Below are positions 41,767 to 50,739 of a stretch of DNA of 64,000 nucleotides, piece after piece (the stretch's first letter is position 1; each line of letters opens with the position of its first letter). The stretch is taken from positions 62,001 through 126,000 of the forward strand of contig CAZXCU010000007.1 of the NCBI GenBank assembly GCA_964639245.1. The letters run 5' to 3'. This DNA comes from SB15 sp964639245 (GTDB taxonomy: Bacteria > Chloroflexota > Anaerolineae > Aggregatilineales > J027). A model generated the notes under the pieces. The model was not told where the DNA came from, ran no database searches, and worked only from the letters and a program-made list of their open reading frames with translations. The position numbers and the translations under genes were made by a program.

Positions 41767-42003
41767 ATGAAAAATGATTCTGTGGTGATTGATATGTACT
41801 CTCAGCGAGAGGCGATTAAGGAATTGACTAAAGGTTGGTCAACAAACGAGGTTTTATCATGGCTAAAGCGGTACGGCGAAGTTAGAGAGGTTATTCATGC
41901 AAACAATGTTATTTCATATGCTTTTCGTTCAAATATTGATGGCTCTGTAGCATCTTTTAGTTTTGGCAGTGAAAATAGCATTGTCATTCATCATTTAAGG
42001 TAG
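41767..42003 (+). CDS. Hypothetical protein in an AT-rich patch
   Basis: 78 residues from the ATG at 41767, chosen for AAGGA ten bases upstream; an ATG at 41746 is the alternative. Soluble, with IDMYSQREAIKELTKGWSTNEVLSWLKRYGEVREVIHANNVISYAFRSNIDGSVASFSF. No domain recognised. It lies five bases before the next gene and probably shares its transcript. Confidence 0.55.
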   Translation: MKNDSVVIDMYSQREAIKELTKGWSTNEVLSWLKRYGEVREVIHANNVISYAFRSNIDGSVASFSFGSENSIVIHHLR

Positions 42004-42008
42004 CACAG

Positions 42009-42566
42009 ATGACAACGATCATCCTCAAAAATCCCATTTCATTAGAACAGCAGCATCAAATGAACGCGCTTTTTGATGCGTGGACAGAAGAGAAAATGAC
42101 GATCATTAAATCCCAATTATTGACATGGGCAGCAGAGCAAGACATGGATACAGATTTTGATAATCCCCTACAAGGTGCTTCTCTTATTGCCGAGACTGCC
42201 TCCCCCAACGTTCGTGAGGAAATTCAACGCTGGACAAACTGGGCAGAAAATCATCTCAATATTAAATTGTTTACAGAATGGAACTTAGGACGGGTCAAAG
42301 GGACAATTTTTGATTTGCCGATTGAGGCATACAACCTTGAAGTTACCATCAATTATGATGAGTGGTGGTTACTTCACAAGCGCGATGAAACTTTCCCGAA
42401 GCAAAATATGAACGAAATTTTTGAAAAGTTGGCGTTTCTTCCGCTACATCCAATTGAATTTTGTGAGAATACAAAGATTATGCGGAGACCCCATGTATTT
42501 TATGATGATAAGAAAAAATGCTCTATCCTATGGCAATCTATTTCGCTGACCTTTTTGACGGATTGA
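42009..42566 (+). CDS. Hypothetical protein in an AT-rich patch
   Basis: 185 residues, AAGG seven or eight bases upstream of the ATG. Soluble, mixed alpha/beta: EQQHQMNALFDAWTEEKMTIIKSQLLTWAAEQ, NVREEIQRWTNWAENHLNIKLFTEWNLGRVKGTIF, YNLEVTINYDEWWLLHKRDET. No domain recognised. The pair with the upstream gene could be a small accessory module, but neither a toxin nor an immunity feature can be shown. Confidence 0.55.
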   Translation: MTTIILKNPISLEQQHQMNALFDAWTEEKMTIIKSQLLTWAAEQDMDTDFDNPLQGASLIAETASPNVREEIQRWTNWAENHLNIKLFTEWNLGRVKGTIFDLPIEAYNLEVTINYDEWWLLHKRDETFPKQNMNEIFEKLAFLPLHPIEFCENTKIMRRPHVFYDDKKKCSILWQSISLTFLTD

Positions 42567-42679
42567 TTTGTATTAGCGACTTTCAACTCCTGTATCAGCA
42601 TGGCAAAAATCCCGCTTATGATGAAACACGCGCATTTGTGGCGCAATTTCCGGGTAAAACCTACGAAGTTTTTACGTAG
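42518..42679 (+). CDS. Possible short protein overlapping the end of the upstream gene
   Basis: A 53-codon frame (ATG at 42518 or 42530, TAG at 42677-42679) gives MAIYFADLFDGLICISDF and ends AFVAQFPGKTYEVFT. The codon pattern looks coding after the 42566 stop, where nothing else is annotated. It could be a small gene or the tail of a frame-shifted longer protein. No ribosome site is clear. Confidence 0.3.
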   Translation: MLYPMAIYFADLFDGLICISDFQLLYQHGKNPAYDETRAFVAQFPGKTYEVFT

Positions 42680-42806
42680 ACACAACCTTCCTACGCGCAT
42701 GGATGGCAAAACATCCCGATTATAAATCATGATTCTCTCGTAGGGACGGGAACAAGGAAACATTGATTCACATTCAAGTTTGCCGCGCTGTCACCCGCCC
42801 AACCGA

Positions 42807-43538
42807 TTATTCCCCTGCGGATACCATCTTCCCCTGCCACCATGTCTCGACAAATTTTGCCATTTTCATATACCCCACGTCATTCGGGTGGGCGCTGCCT
42901 TCAAAAGCCACTTCGCCCCGCTTCAAATGACCGACGTTTGCGGGGTCTTCCATAAATGCGCTGATGTCCATAATCCGCCAATCCGTTTTAGCCCGCAGCG
43001 CCACATTCACTTCCTGCATCACAGCGATTTTGGCGGGGGTATCGTGGGTATCGGCGGGCATGACGGTCACAAAAATCGGAATCGCGTCCGCATCCAGAGC
43101 GCGTTGGTACATTTTTTCCAGATTTTTCAAAATGTGGTCTGCGTTTTTGCCGTGCGCGATGTCATTCACGCCAATGAGAATGATGATAATGTCTGCATCC
43201 TGCGTATCCCGTTTCCAGCGCTGGAGCAGGTCGTCGGTGGTGCTGTTGCCCACCCCGCGATTCAACACAATCGCTACATCGCCAAGCGCGTCCTGCCACC
43301 AATCCAATTCGATGCCCTTGCACGGTTCGGCGGTACATTCGCCCCACCCCGCCGCAATACTATCTCCCACCACCATCACCAGGGGTTTGCCGCCGCGCTG
43401 GTCAACGGGCGGAATCGGCGTTTCGCCATATAAAAACGGTGCTTCCTCCGCCTCATCCGCAAATGGATTGCACGCTGCGATGAGCAGAATCAACAAAATC
43501 AGCGCGAAAAATTTCACCCGGAATGCCCTTTTTTGCAT
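42807..43538 (-). CDS. SGNH/GDSL-hydrolase lipoprotein
   Basis: 243 residues from the ATG at 43538. Lipoprotein signal with lipobox LLIAAC, Cys 23. SGNH motifs: block I GDSIAAGWGE with Ser about 60, block II near VLNRGVGNSTTDDLLQRW, block III IGVNDIAHG and block V SAHPNDVGYMKMA with the catalytic Asp-His pair. It would act as an esterase or deacetylase on envelope glycans or lipids, tethered outside the membrane. Confidence 0.85.
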   Translation of the reverse strand: MQKRAFRVKFFALILLILLIAACNPFADEAEEAPFLYGETPIPPVDQRGGKPLVMVVGDSIAAGWGECTAEPCKGIELDWWQDALGDVAIVLNRGVGNSTTDDLLQRWKRDTQDADIIIILIGVNDIAHGKNADHILKNLEKMYQRALDADAIPIFVTVMPADTHDTPAKIAVMQEVNVALRAKTDWRIMDISAFMEDPANVGHLKRGEVAFEGSAHPNDVGYMKMAKFVETWWQGKMVSAGE

Positions 43539-43612
43539 GGTGCTATTATGCCGTTCACAGGGGAAGATTGGATAGGGGCGGTTCGTGACCACCCCTTTTA
43601 TGAAACAAAATC

Positions 43613-43757
43613 TTAGAGATCATATGGAAAGTTCTCTATTAACAAAATGAACCTGAGGACGGCACATGTGCCGTCCCTACTGTGAATAAATTTGTAGGGA
43701 CGCAATACATTGCGTCCGCAAAATTTACCCTGAATAAATCGCTATTTTTCTTAACCA
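43613..43757. repeat. Dispersed repeat R2, copy B (long form with nested insert)
   Basis: Homologous to 8984-9081. It has a perfect palindromic module GGACGGCACATGTGCCGTCC (43657-43676) and, after CTGTGAATAAAT, an extra stretch of about 48 bp with a second module GGACGCAATACATTGCGTCC (43698-43717). The extra stretch is bounded by GAATAAAT on both sides (about 43684 and 43732), which is consistent with an insertion or a deletion between short direct repeats. Confidence 0.72.
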
Positions 43758-43777
43758 TCCTCTTTCCAGACCGTCTC

Positions 43778-45763
43778 TCAGGCGGGACTCAGCGCGAGGA
43801 TGTTTGCCTGAATTTGCTTTTCGGTATCCGCTTCACGCTGGGTCAGTTCTTGCAGCGTCGTCTCGATTTCTTCAAGCCGATTCTGCGAACTTTCCAACTG
43901 TTGCAGCATCCGATTTCGCAGGTTGGCTTCTTGCCCTGTCGGTTGGAGCGTTTGCAAATTCGCCCGCAGATGTTCCTGCGCCGCGTAGATTTTGCCACGC
44001 TCGGCTTCTAAGGCGGTGCGTTCCCGTTTGATAATCTCAATGTCATCCAGCATATCAAGAATGACTTTCAAATCATCATACAGAGCTTTGTCCAGCCACT
44101 TGTTTTTGAGGTAGCTGTCCAGATCCTTATAATTCAAACGCTGGATGAAGGATTGGCTGCTGCTGCGACGGCGTTCCGTTTTAACAAATTCGGTTTTGCT
44201 GTTGGCGGCAATGTCTACCCGCCAGCGATAATCCGTCGCCGTTTCGACTTCCGGCGCGAGGGTGTCTACAAGTTCATAAAGCGGGGAAATGGGCGCTTCA
44301 ATCGTGACCGTATGCGCTTTGGCGGTTTTGTTTTCAAGTTTATAGGTCACTTGTGAAATGTCATAGCGGTCAAATTTCAGATACGCCCCTTCGACCTGAA
44401 TCCCGATGGTTTGCTGGGAATTTTTCGCTTGCTCGTCAATCTGAATCCCCAATTCCACCGCGTAGGGCAGGTACACTTCATTGCCATCTTTGGTGAAGGG
44501 AACAACGGCCTCTCCTTTATAATCGCTGTCCTCAACCACCGTCACCGGGCCGCGTTCAAGGGTTAATCCGGTGGTGTTGTCAAAGCGCATGGAGGCAACC
44601 GGATGTTTGGGTAATTTGCGTCCGTTGTAGAGCAGTTCGCGGTTGTAATGGATGTCCGCGCCGATAATGGGGACAAGCGCCGACTCGCCGCGTTTAACCG
44701 ACACCGGCGTATTGACGATATACTGAAAAAATTCACCGGAGTCTTTGCTGGCGGCTTGAACAGGCATCGCGGCTTTTGCATCGGAAATCAAGCCCAAACG
44801 CTGGACAGGTCTTTTGAAAAAACGCGGTGCATCCTCTGCATCAGCGCTCTCCGGCATCGCTGCTGACCTCGCCACCACACTTTCATTCCACATCAAAGTA
44901 TCTCTTGCTGCCCCCTCAAATTCAATCGGGCCGGGCGCGATGCGGCTTTCATCCTGCACAGTGGGGCGTTCGGGAATCCGTGAGGCGTAGAGTTCATAAA
45001 TAAAGGAAATCGGCTGGCCTGCAACCAGTGTCACCTGCACATCATCCAGATCTTCCTCAAGGCGGTTGTCGAACAATCCCCAGCCCTGCAACAGCGCTTT
45101 GCCTGTGCTGCCGCCTTCGTCCGTTTCCGCCACTACGCGGTAACTCACCCGCCACGTCGGACTCGGTGCGACGTAATGCACCACCAGATCATGTTCACCT
45201 TCGCTCAACCGGACATTGATAATCCGGCGGTCATCTTCGCTCATGCTGGTATCGAGAAAATAGCGTAAATCGTGTTCGGATTGGCTGTCCTGAATTTGAA
45301 TCCCGCGCAGCATGGACAGGCGGAATACCCGCACCACACCGCTTTCCGCCAGAATCGAAATCAGCGCGTCCGGCAGTTCTTCCAAGTTCCCGCGCATTTC
45401 GGACGGATCATCCAAGCCAATAATCCGTCCGGTGAGAGTTTCAATCGAACCAGCCGCAATTTCAAAATCGAGCGCGGCCTGCCGTCCCCGTAAATCGCGC
45501 AGCAAATCGCGCACACTGGCATGAGTCGCCAGCCGAATCGAACTGCTGGCAAGGCGAGCATGGGTATCCATCGGGGTTTGATAATGTAAGCCAAGCACCT
45601 GTCCGCCGCTTGTATCAAAAACGGCAAGACTTTTCAGCACATCGTTAATTTCATCTTGGCGGAAGGTGAGGGCGGTTTTGTCGCCACTGACCGCGCCAGC
45701 CCGCACAAAAAAACCGACTCCGTGTTTGTACAGCACCATTTCACGAACGGGTAATGCCTGCAT
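43778..45763 (-). CDS. DUF4139-type protein
   Basis: 661 residues from the ATG at 45763 (AGGAG eight bases upstream). The N-terminal part (REMVLYKHGVGFFVRAGAVSG, LTFRQDEINDVLKSLAVFDTSGG) and the middle (WRVSYRVVAETDEGG, LLQGWGLFDNRLEEDLDDVQVTLVAGQPISFIYELYASR) match the DUF4139/DUF4140 family (mucoidy-inhibitor-like proteins). A long coiled coil lies near residues 570-655 (LEAERGKIYAAQEHLRANLQTL...). No signal peptide or membrane helix. The function of the family is unknown. Confidence 0.78.
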   Translation of the reverse strand: MQALPVREMVLYKHGVGFFVRAGAVSGDKTALTFRQDEINDVLKSLAVFDTSGGQVLGLHYQTPMDTHARLASSSIRLATHASVRDLLRDLRGRQAALDFEIAAGSIETLTGRIIGLDDPSEMRGNLEELPDALISILAESGVVRVFRLSMLRGIQIQDSQSEHDLRYFLDTSMSEDDRRIINVRLSEGEHDLVVHYVAPSPTWRVSYRVVAETDEGGSTGKALLQGWGLFDNRLEEDLDDVQVTLVAGQPISFIYELYASRIPERPTVQDESRIAPGPIEFEGAARDTLMWNESVVARSAAMPESADAEDAPRFFKRPVQRLGLISDAKAAMPVQAASKDSGEFFQYIVNTPVSVKRGESALVPIIGADIHYNRELLYNGRKLPKHPVASMRFDNTTGLTLERGPVTVVEDSDYKGEAVVPFTKDGNEVYLPYAVELGIQIDEQAKNSQQTIGIQVEGAYLKFDRYDISQVTYKLENKTAKAHTVTIEAPISPLYELVDTLAPEVETATDYRWRVDIAANSKTEFVKTERRRSSSQSFIQRLNYKDLDSYLKNKWLDKALYDDLKVILDMLDDIEIIKRERTALEAERGKIYAAQEHLRANLQTLQPTGQEANLRNRMLQQLESSQNRLEEIETTLQELTQREADTEKQIQANILALSPA

Positions 45764-46085
45764 CACTTGAACTCCTGTTATGCGAGAGAAAGGTAAAAAC
45801 TGTGACTTATGCGATACCTGAAAAAAACTGTCGATTGACCAACGATATGCGATAGCTATAACTTAAATAACATCTGGTGTGTAACCACCAATTTGCAACA
45901 AAACCTTGCATTTTTCAGTATAGGCAAATGACACAAAAAATCCCAATAGGAAAATGTGGCTAACTTTGCAACTTTTTGCGAACCTATGCGTATTCATCTA
46001 TGTAACAGCATATATCTGGACTCTCAGGCTGCTTGAGAAGCCAGAATATCAATAGATAGGGACAAAGCGAAGGAAAGGACACAGG
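45764..46085. other. Intergenic stretch, no gene seen
   Basis: About 320 bp, rather AT-rich, between two divergent genes. I find no ribosome site before a convincing frame, no palindromic module and no terminator. It presumably holds promoters for both genes, but no clear -10/-35 pair stands out. Confidence 0.4.
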
Positions 46086-48521
46086 ATGTTTGGCACACGC
46101 TTCAAGAAGATTTTGCGGGATGTCTGGACACGGAAAGCCCGCACGCTGCTGGTTTCGACCAGTATTTTTATCGGGGTTTTCGGGACAATTACGTTATTTA
46201 CGATGGGCGATTTATTGGTGCGCCAGCTTGAACAAGATTTAGACCAAGATGCGCTTGCCATGACCCGTGCAGCGCTGGTTCCCAATCCGGGCGCGGAGGT
46301 GGACAATGAACGCCTACTCAACACCTTACGCGGGTTGCCCGATGTCACGGCGGTAGAAGGCCAGGCGGTGAATACTTTTTATTGGAAAAAAGCCGGCAGT
46401 GACGATTTCCAATCCTCGACCCTGTTTGCCTATACCCAACCCTACGGCGAAATTACGCTGGAACCGATGCGGGTCAAAGAGGGGCGGTTTCCGCAGGCGG
46501 GTGAAATTGCGGTGGAACGCCGTTTTGCCGAAAAATATGATTTATCCGTGGGCGATACCCTCACGCTGCGGGTCTTGGGAGAGGTTGCAGCAGACAGCAC
46601 CACCATTCCCGAAGCAACATGGACAATTTCCGGGGTGTTGTTTTTCCCCTATGGCTATCGCGGTTTAAACGATGTGCTGCCACAGGATACCGTTTTTACC
46701 ACCTATGAGGATGCCCAACGGATTACCGGCACCACCGGACTCAGTTCGCTCTATCTCCGCTACACTACGTATGACATCGCCAAAGCACAGGTGGAAACGC
46801 TCAACGAGACGATTGCCGCAGATGGGGCGTATGTACCCGTTTTTACCACCCAAGAAGACCCCGCCGACAACAGTTTGATTGCCTTTGCCCGCACGACAGG
46901 CAATGTGTTGGGACTCTTGGCGATGCTGGCGCTGTTTGTATCCGGTTTTCTGGTGTTGAATGTCATTACCGCCATCGTGACCGAACAAAAAGGCCAGATC
47001 GGGGTGATGAAATCTGTCGGGGCTTCAAAGCTCGATACCTTTTTCATGTACGCAGGGATTGCGCTCACCTATGGCATTATCGGGGTCATTCCCGGCGTGT
47101 TGCTGGGGATTCCTACCGGATTTATCGCCGGACAGGGCTTGGCGGCCTCCTCCAACACGGTCATTGATGATTTTGGGATTTCCGCACGAGCAATTGTGCT
47201 GGGGATTGTCATGGGGCTGGTGATTCCGGTGATAGCGGCGGTACTGCCCGTTTTTAATGGCACACGGATTCGCATTATTGACGCAATTACCGATCTGGGC
47301 ATCGCCTCGCATTATGGGCAAGGATTTTTGGCGCGGGTGGTACGGGCGCTGCCACTGCCTGTCACGATTCGACAGGGAATTAGCAACGTCTTACGGAAAC
47401 AGGGACGCATGGCGCTAACGGGCATCGCGCTGACCCTTGCAGCAGGAACTTTTATGGGAGTGTTTGCGGTGTTTGCTTCCATCAACACCTTGCTCTCCGA
47501 CTTTTTCAACACCTATGAATATCATCTGGGGGTTCAACCCAACGACTCAGCGGATCTCGCCGAAGTCGAAACGCTCGTTATCAACAACTTTGAAAACCTG
47601 ACCTTGAAGGGCGAAACCATCGGTTTGGCAATTAAAATTGACGGGTTTGATAAAGAATATGACCCCGCCACCGGCCCACCCGCCCTGTTCGCCAATGGCT
47701 ATGACCCCGCGACCAATGCGTACCAATTGAACTTGATTGAAGGCGAAGGGCTGGACTCAAATCCCGACGGGGTGATTATCTCACGCACGATTGCCGATGC
47801 CATCGACAAAGGTGTGGGCGATGTCCTGACCATTCGCGCAGGCGGACAAAACGGCGAATTTACTGTCGTGGGGGTCACTTCGTTCCCGTTTGATGGGGTG
47901 TGGTTCACATGGGAAAATCTCTCCACGCTGGCGGGGTTTGTGGATGAAAATAACAACCCGATTCCGGGCGGGTTGCTGCTGGAAATGCCCGAAGATGACC
48001 CCACCGCCGATGAGGTCAAGGATTTATCGGATGACATCAATGACCTGCTGCTGGCAAATGGCATCACGGCTTCGTATGACAATATCGAATTGTTTACCGA
48101 GACTATTTCCGAACAGGTTGGCACGTTCCAGACGATTTTCAACTTTGCCGCACTGCTGATTGCGCTGGTGGGGGCGGTGGGCTTGTTGACGACCCTCTCA
48201 ATGAGCGTGTTTGAACGGCAAAAAGAAATCGGCGTGATGCGTTCGATTGGCGCGAGTTCCCCCACCATCATCGGGCAATTTTTAACCGAAGGCTTGGTCG
48301 TCGGGTTTATGGCGTGGGCTATCGGACTACCGCTTAGTTATTTCCTCAGCCTGGGGCTGATTAACGCGCTCAACTTGGGCGATGAATACAAACTTGAGTA
48401 TCCATTGATTGCGGTGGTGATTGGCTTTTTTGGCATCATGGGCATTACCACTATCGCCAGCATCTGGCCTTCGCTCAGTGCTGCCCGCAAAACCGTTTCT
48501 GACATTTTGCGGTATCAATAA
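46086..48521 (+). CDS. MacB/FtsX-type ABC transporter permease
   Basis: 811 residues. N-terminal helix (LLVSTSIFIGVFGTITLFTMGDLLV), a periplasmic MacB_PCD-like domain (about 40-260), three helices of the first FtsX domain (LGLLAMLALFVSGFLVLNVITAIV, YAGIALTYGIIGVIPGVLLG, IVLGIVMGLVIPVIAAVLPVF), a second long external domain (about 480-660), then a second FtsX set ending LSAARKTVSDILRYQ. This is the DUF214/LolC-like fusion of two FtsX units. The ATPase partner is not in the window. It would export lipoproteins, peptides or drugs; the substrate is unknown. Confidence 0.82.
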   Translation: MFGTRFKKILRDVWTRKARTLLVSTSIFIGVFGTITLFTMGDLLVRQLEQDLDQDALAMTRAALVPNPGAEVDNERLLNTLRGLPDVTAVEGQAVNTFYWKKAGSDDFQSSTLFAYTQPYGEITLEPMRVKEGRFPQAGEIAVERRFAEKYDLSVGDTLTLRVLGEVAADSTTIPEATWTISGVLFFPYGYRGLNDVLPQDTVFTTYEDAQRITGTTGLSSLYLRYTTYDIAKAQVETLNETIAADGAYVPVFTTQEDPADNSLIAFARTTGNVLGLLAMLALFVSGFLVLNVITAIVTEQKGQIGVMKSVGASKLDTFFMYAGIALTYGIIGVIPGVLLGIPTGFIAGQGLAASSNTVIDDFGISARAIVLGIVMGLVIPVIAAVLPVFNGTRIRIIDAITDLGIASHYGQGFLARVVRALPLPVTIRQGISNVLRKQGRMALTGIALTLAAGTFMGVFAVFASINTLLSDFFNTYEYHLGVQPNDSADLAEVETLVINNFENLTLKGETIGLAIKIDGFDKEYDPATGPPALFANGYDPATNAYQLNLIEGEGLDSNPDGVIISRTIADAIDKGVGDVLTIRAGGQNGEFTVVGVTSFPFDGVWFTWENLSTLAGFVDENNNPIPGGLLLEMPEDDPTADEVKDLSDDINDLLLANGITASYDNIELFTETISEQVGTFQTIFNFAALLIALVGAVGLLTTLSMSVFERQKEIGVMRSIGASSPTIIGQFLTEGLVVGFMAWAIGLPLSYFLSLGLINALNLGDEYKLEYPLIAVVIGFFGIMGITTIASIWPSLSAARKTVSDILRYQ

Positions 48522-48554
48522 ATCATCCTTACGCAGAATCGCGTTTTGGGGACA

Positions 48555-48622
48555 TTTTTTGACCCCACCCTGCCTTCGGCTTCCCTCTCCAAAGCATTGG
48601 GGAGGGATTAAGGGTGGGGATT
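48555..48622. repeat. C/G-tract inverted repeat
   Basis: GACCCCACCCTGCC and CTTCCCTCTCC, then TTGGGGAGGGATTAAGGGTGGGG (in pieces), give a hairpin just after the permease gene. It may work as a terminator-like structure, but no T-run follows. Same type as the repeats at 4850, 15878 and 23921. Confidence 0.5.
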
Positions 48623-48709
48623 TTCCCCGATAGTATGTCAGGGAAAGGCATTTTATTCCCCAAGACTACCCAAATCATAAGTTCTCTGTAAGGAATTTTG
48701 CTTAGAATT

Positions 48710-48902
48710 TATCCGTAAATTAAAACGCTGGCCTGATGCACTTTCACTTTAAAATACGGATAGTGTACGGGTGGGTCTGTGACCCACCCCTGCAAGCGAA
48801 TGAGGGCGGGTCATAGACCGCGCCCGTACATTTCGCCCTATTTTGTTAAACAGGCCAGTGAACACCGCGCTCAAGCACGGCGTTAACATGAATTTACGGA
48901 TA
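48710..48902. mobile_element. Nested inverted-repeat element upstream of the DUF3179 gene
   Basis: The outer ends TATCCGTAAATT (48710-48721) and AATTTACGGATA (48891-48902) are perfect inverted repeats. Inside are CTGGCCTG (48728-48735) and CAGGCCAG (48851-48858), and inside those GTACGGG and CCCGTAC (48765-48829) enclosing two hairpins, GGTGGGTCTGTGACCCACC and GGGCGGGTCATAGACCGCGCCC. No reading frame. The layout, three levels of inverted repeats around paired hairpins, is like the R1 element but the sequence differs. It ends 39 bp before the start of the DUF3179 gene. Confidence 0.65.
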
Positions 48903-48941
48903 GACACTTATTCATAGGGCAAAGTGATGGAGGACATGGCG

Positions 48942-50704
48942 ATGACACGTTTTTTACTGGTGTTTCTTTTGGGAATCCTAATTTTTACCCATCAACACGG
49001 ACAAGCCCAATCCGACCCCCAAGAATCCCCTTATCAGACAGAGATGATGGCAATGTTGGAGGAAATGGTTGTGGCCTATAGCGGGCGGGGGCAGGCAACT
49101 CAGAAATTTTTGCGCGGGTTGCTGACAGTGGTGATCGGCTGTATATCCCCGCGCTGATAGATATGACCTTTGTAGCACGTTTTAACAGCACCGCCATTGA
49201 TGATGATATTTTTGCCGCGCTCCAAACGCTATCCGGTCAGGATTTTGGCACGGATTGGGCGCAGTATCTTGCGTGGGCCTCCCGCGAAAATCTGCCCCTT
49301 CCAGACGGATACGCGGCCTTCAAAGGGGAATTTTTTGCTGCGTTTTTTGATGTCGATTTTCGTCAGTTTTTCCCTCCCGATGTCCAAACGACTGCCCAAA
49401 TCAATTTGTTAGAGGCCGTTTGGGGGGGTGTTCCGGTGGATGGCATTCCTTCGTTGGTGAACGCCCGCCAAATTACCCCCGAAGCTGCCGCCGCAGAAGG
49501 GGAAAATTTAACCCAATTTTGTCGTCGAGAGGACTGCCGTTACCCGGCGACGGATGAACTGGTTTTCGGGGTAAGTATCAATGGTGATAACCGCGCTTAT
49601 CCGTTGCGTCTGATGAACTGGCACGAAATGTTTAACGATGTCATTGGCAGCACCCCGCTTTATGATGCGCCTGATGGGGCGGTGGTATGTCAATTTCGTG
49701 CGCCAACCTTGTTTAATGCAGTGGCAAGACAGGGGGAAAACTGGGTTCAGATTCAAGGATATTCGGCAGGATGTCCTGAATCGGGATGGGTAGCGGTGGA
49801 GTCTATCGTGTGGCAAAACACTACATGGCAAGCGGTTGCTGAGGTTCTGCCGGAAGATGGCACAAAAATCAGCGAAGGTGCGACCCCGCTTGGCAGAATC
49901 AAAGGGCAACCTGTTATGCTAGCGTATTGTACCCTCTGCGGTTCGGGTATTCTTTATAATACAGTGATTCCTGAATTGGTTGTGCAAGGCGAAAATCAAG
50001 GCGAAACCGTTTTAGAATTTGGCTCAACGGGGATGCTTATGCGTTCTAACAAACTCATGTATGACCGCAATACCCTAACCGTCTGGAATGCCATGACAGG
50101 AGAACCTGCTTTTGGCGCGTTGGCGGACAGCGGACTCGAATTACAGGTGCTGCCAGTGGTGGTGACGGATTGGGCGAGTTGGCTGGCGGAACATCCCGAT
50201 ACTTCTGTTTTGAGCCTCAATACGGGTTACACCCGCAATTATGCCAATGGCGCAGCCTATAACGAGTATTTTAATGATGAAAATTTCATCATGTTTCCGG
50301 TTTGGCAACAGGACACCCGCCAGTTAGAAAATAAGGAAATGGTATTTGCGCTCAATGTGGGTGAAACCCCCAAAGCCTATCCTCTTGATGTGCTGATTGA
50401 GGAACAGGTCACTAACGATACAATTTCAGGAGTCAACCTCGTTTTGATCACCCGTGCCACGCCCGAACGCGACTTTTTTGAACCGGGCGGCGCTGCTGTT
50501 CGAGCCTATGAGCGGGGTGAATTGACCTTTCGGGCGGGGGAAAATCCTCACGAATTAATCGATAATACCGGCGAAGTCTGGATGATTAACGAGGAAGGGT
50601 TAATCAATCTCACAGGCAATATGCTGCCACGCATAGGGGGTCATTTGGCCTTCTGGTTCGGGTGGTACAGCTTTCATCCTGACACTCTTATTTATGAAAA
50701 TTAA
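48942..50704 (+). pseudogene. DUF3179 secreted protein, one frameshift near 49087
   Basis: Two frames belong to one gene. From the ATG at 48942 (GGAGG eight bases upstream): signal peptide FLLVFLLGILIFTHQHGQAQ and MLEEMVVAYSGRG. The frame then fails, but adding one base in the five-G run at 49087-49091 continues as AGNSEIFARVADSGDRLYIPALIDMTFVARFN and joins the long downstream frame (its own ATG at 49163). The rest is DUF3179: VFGVSINGDNRAYPLRLMNWHEMFNDVIG, PVMLAYCTLCGSGILYNTVI, LYDRNTLTVWNAMTGEPAFG. It could be a sequencing slip in a G-run, a recent mutation or phase variation. The downstream frame could still be made from internal starts, without a signal peptide. Confidence 0.8.
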
Positions 50705-50712
50705 CAGAGGTT

Positions 50713-50739
50713 GGGCGGCCTTCAACCGCCCCATTTTTT
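50713..50739 (+). terminator. Intrinsic terminator after the DUF3179 gene
   Basis: GGGCGG-CCTTCAA-CCGCCC (50713-50731) followed by CATTTTTT, 9 bp after the TAA. It also overlaps the end of the convergent DinB gene. Confidence 0.78.

Noticed and set aside
43610..43757. Possible tRNA or small RNA gene because of strong hairpins
   Set aside because: No cloverleaf or anticodon arm; the hairpins belong to the palindromic module family.
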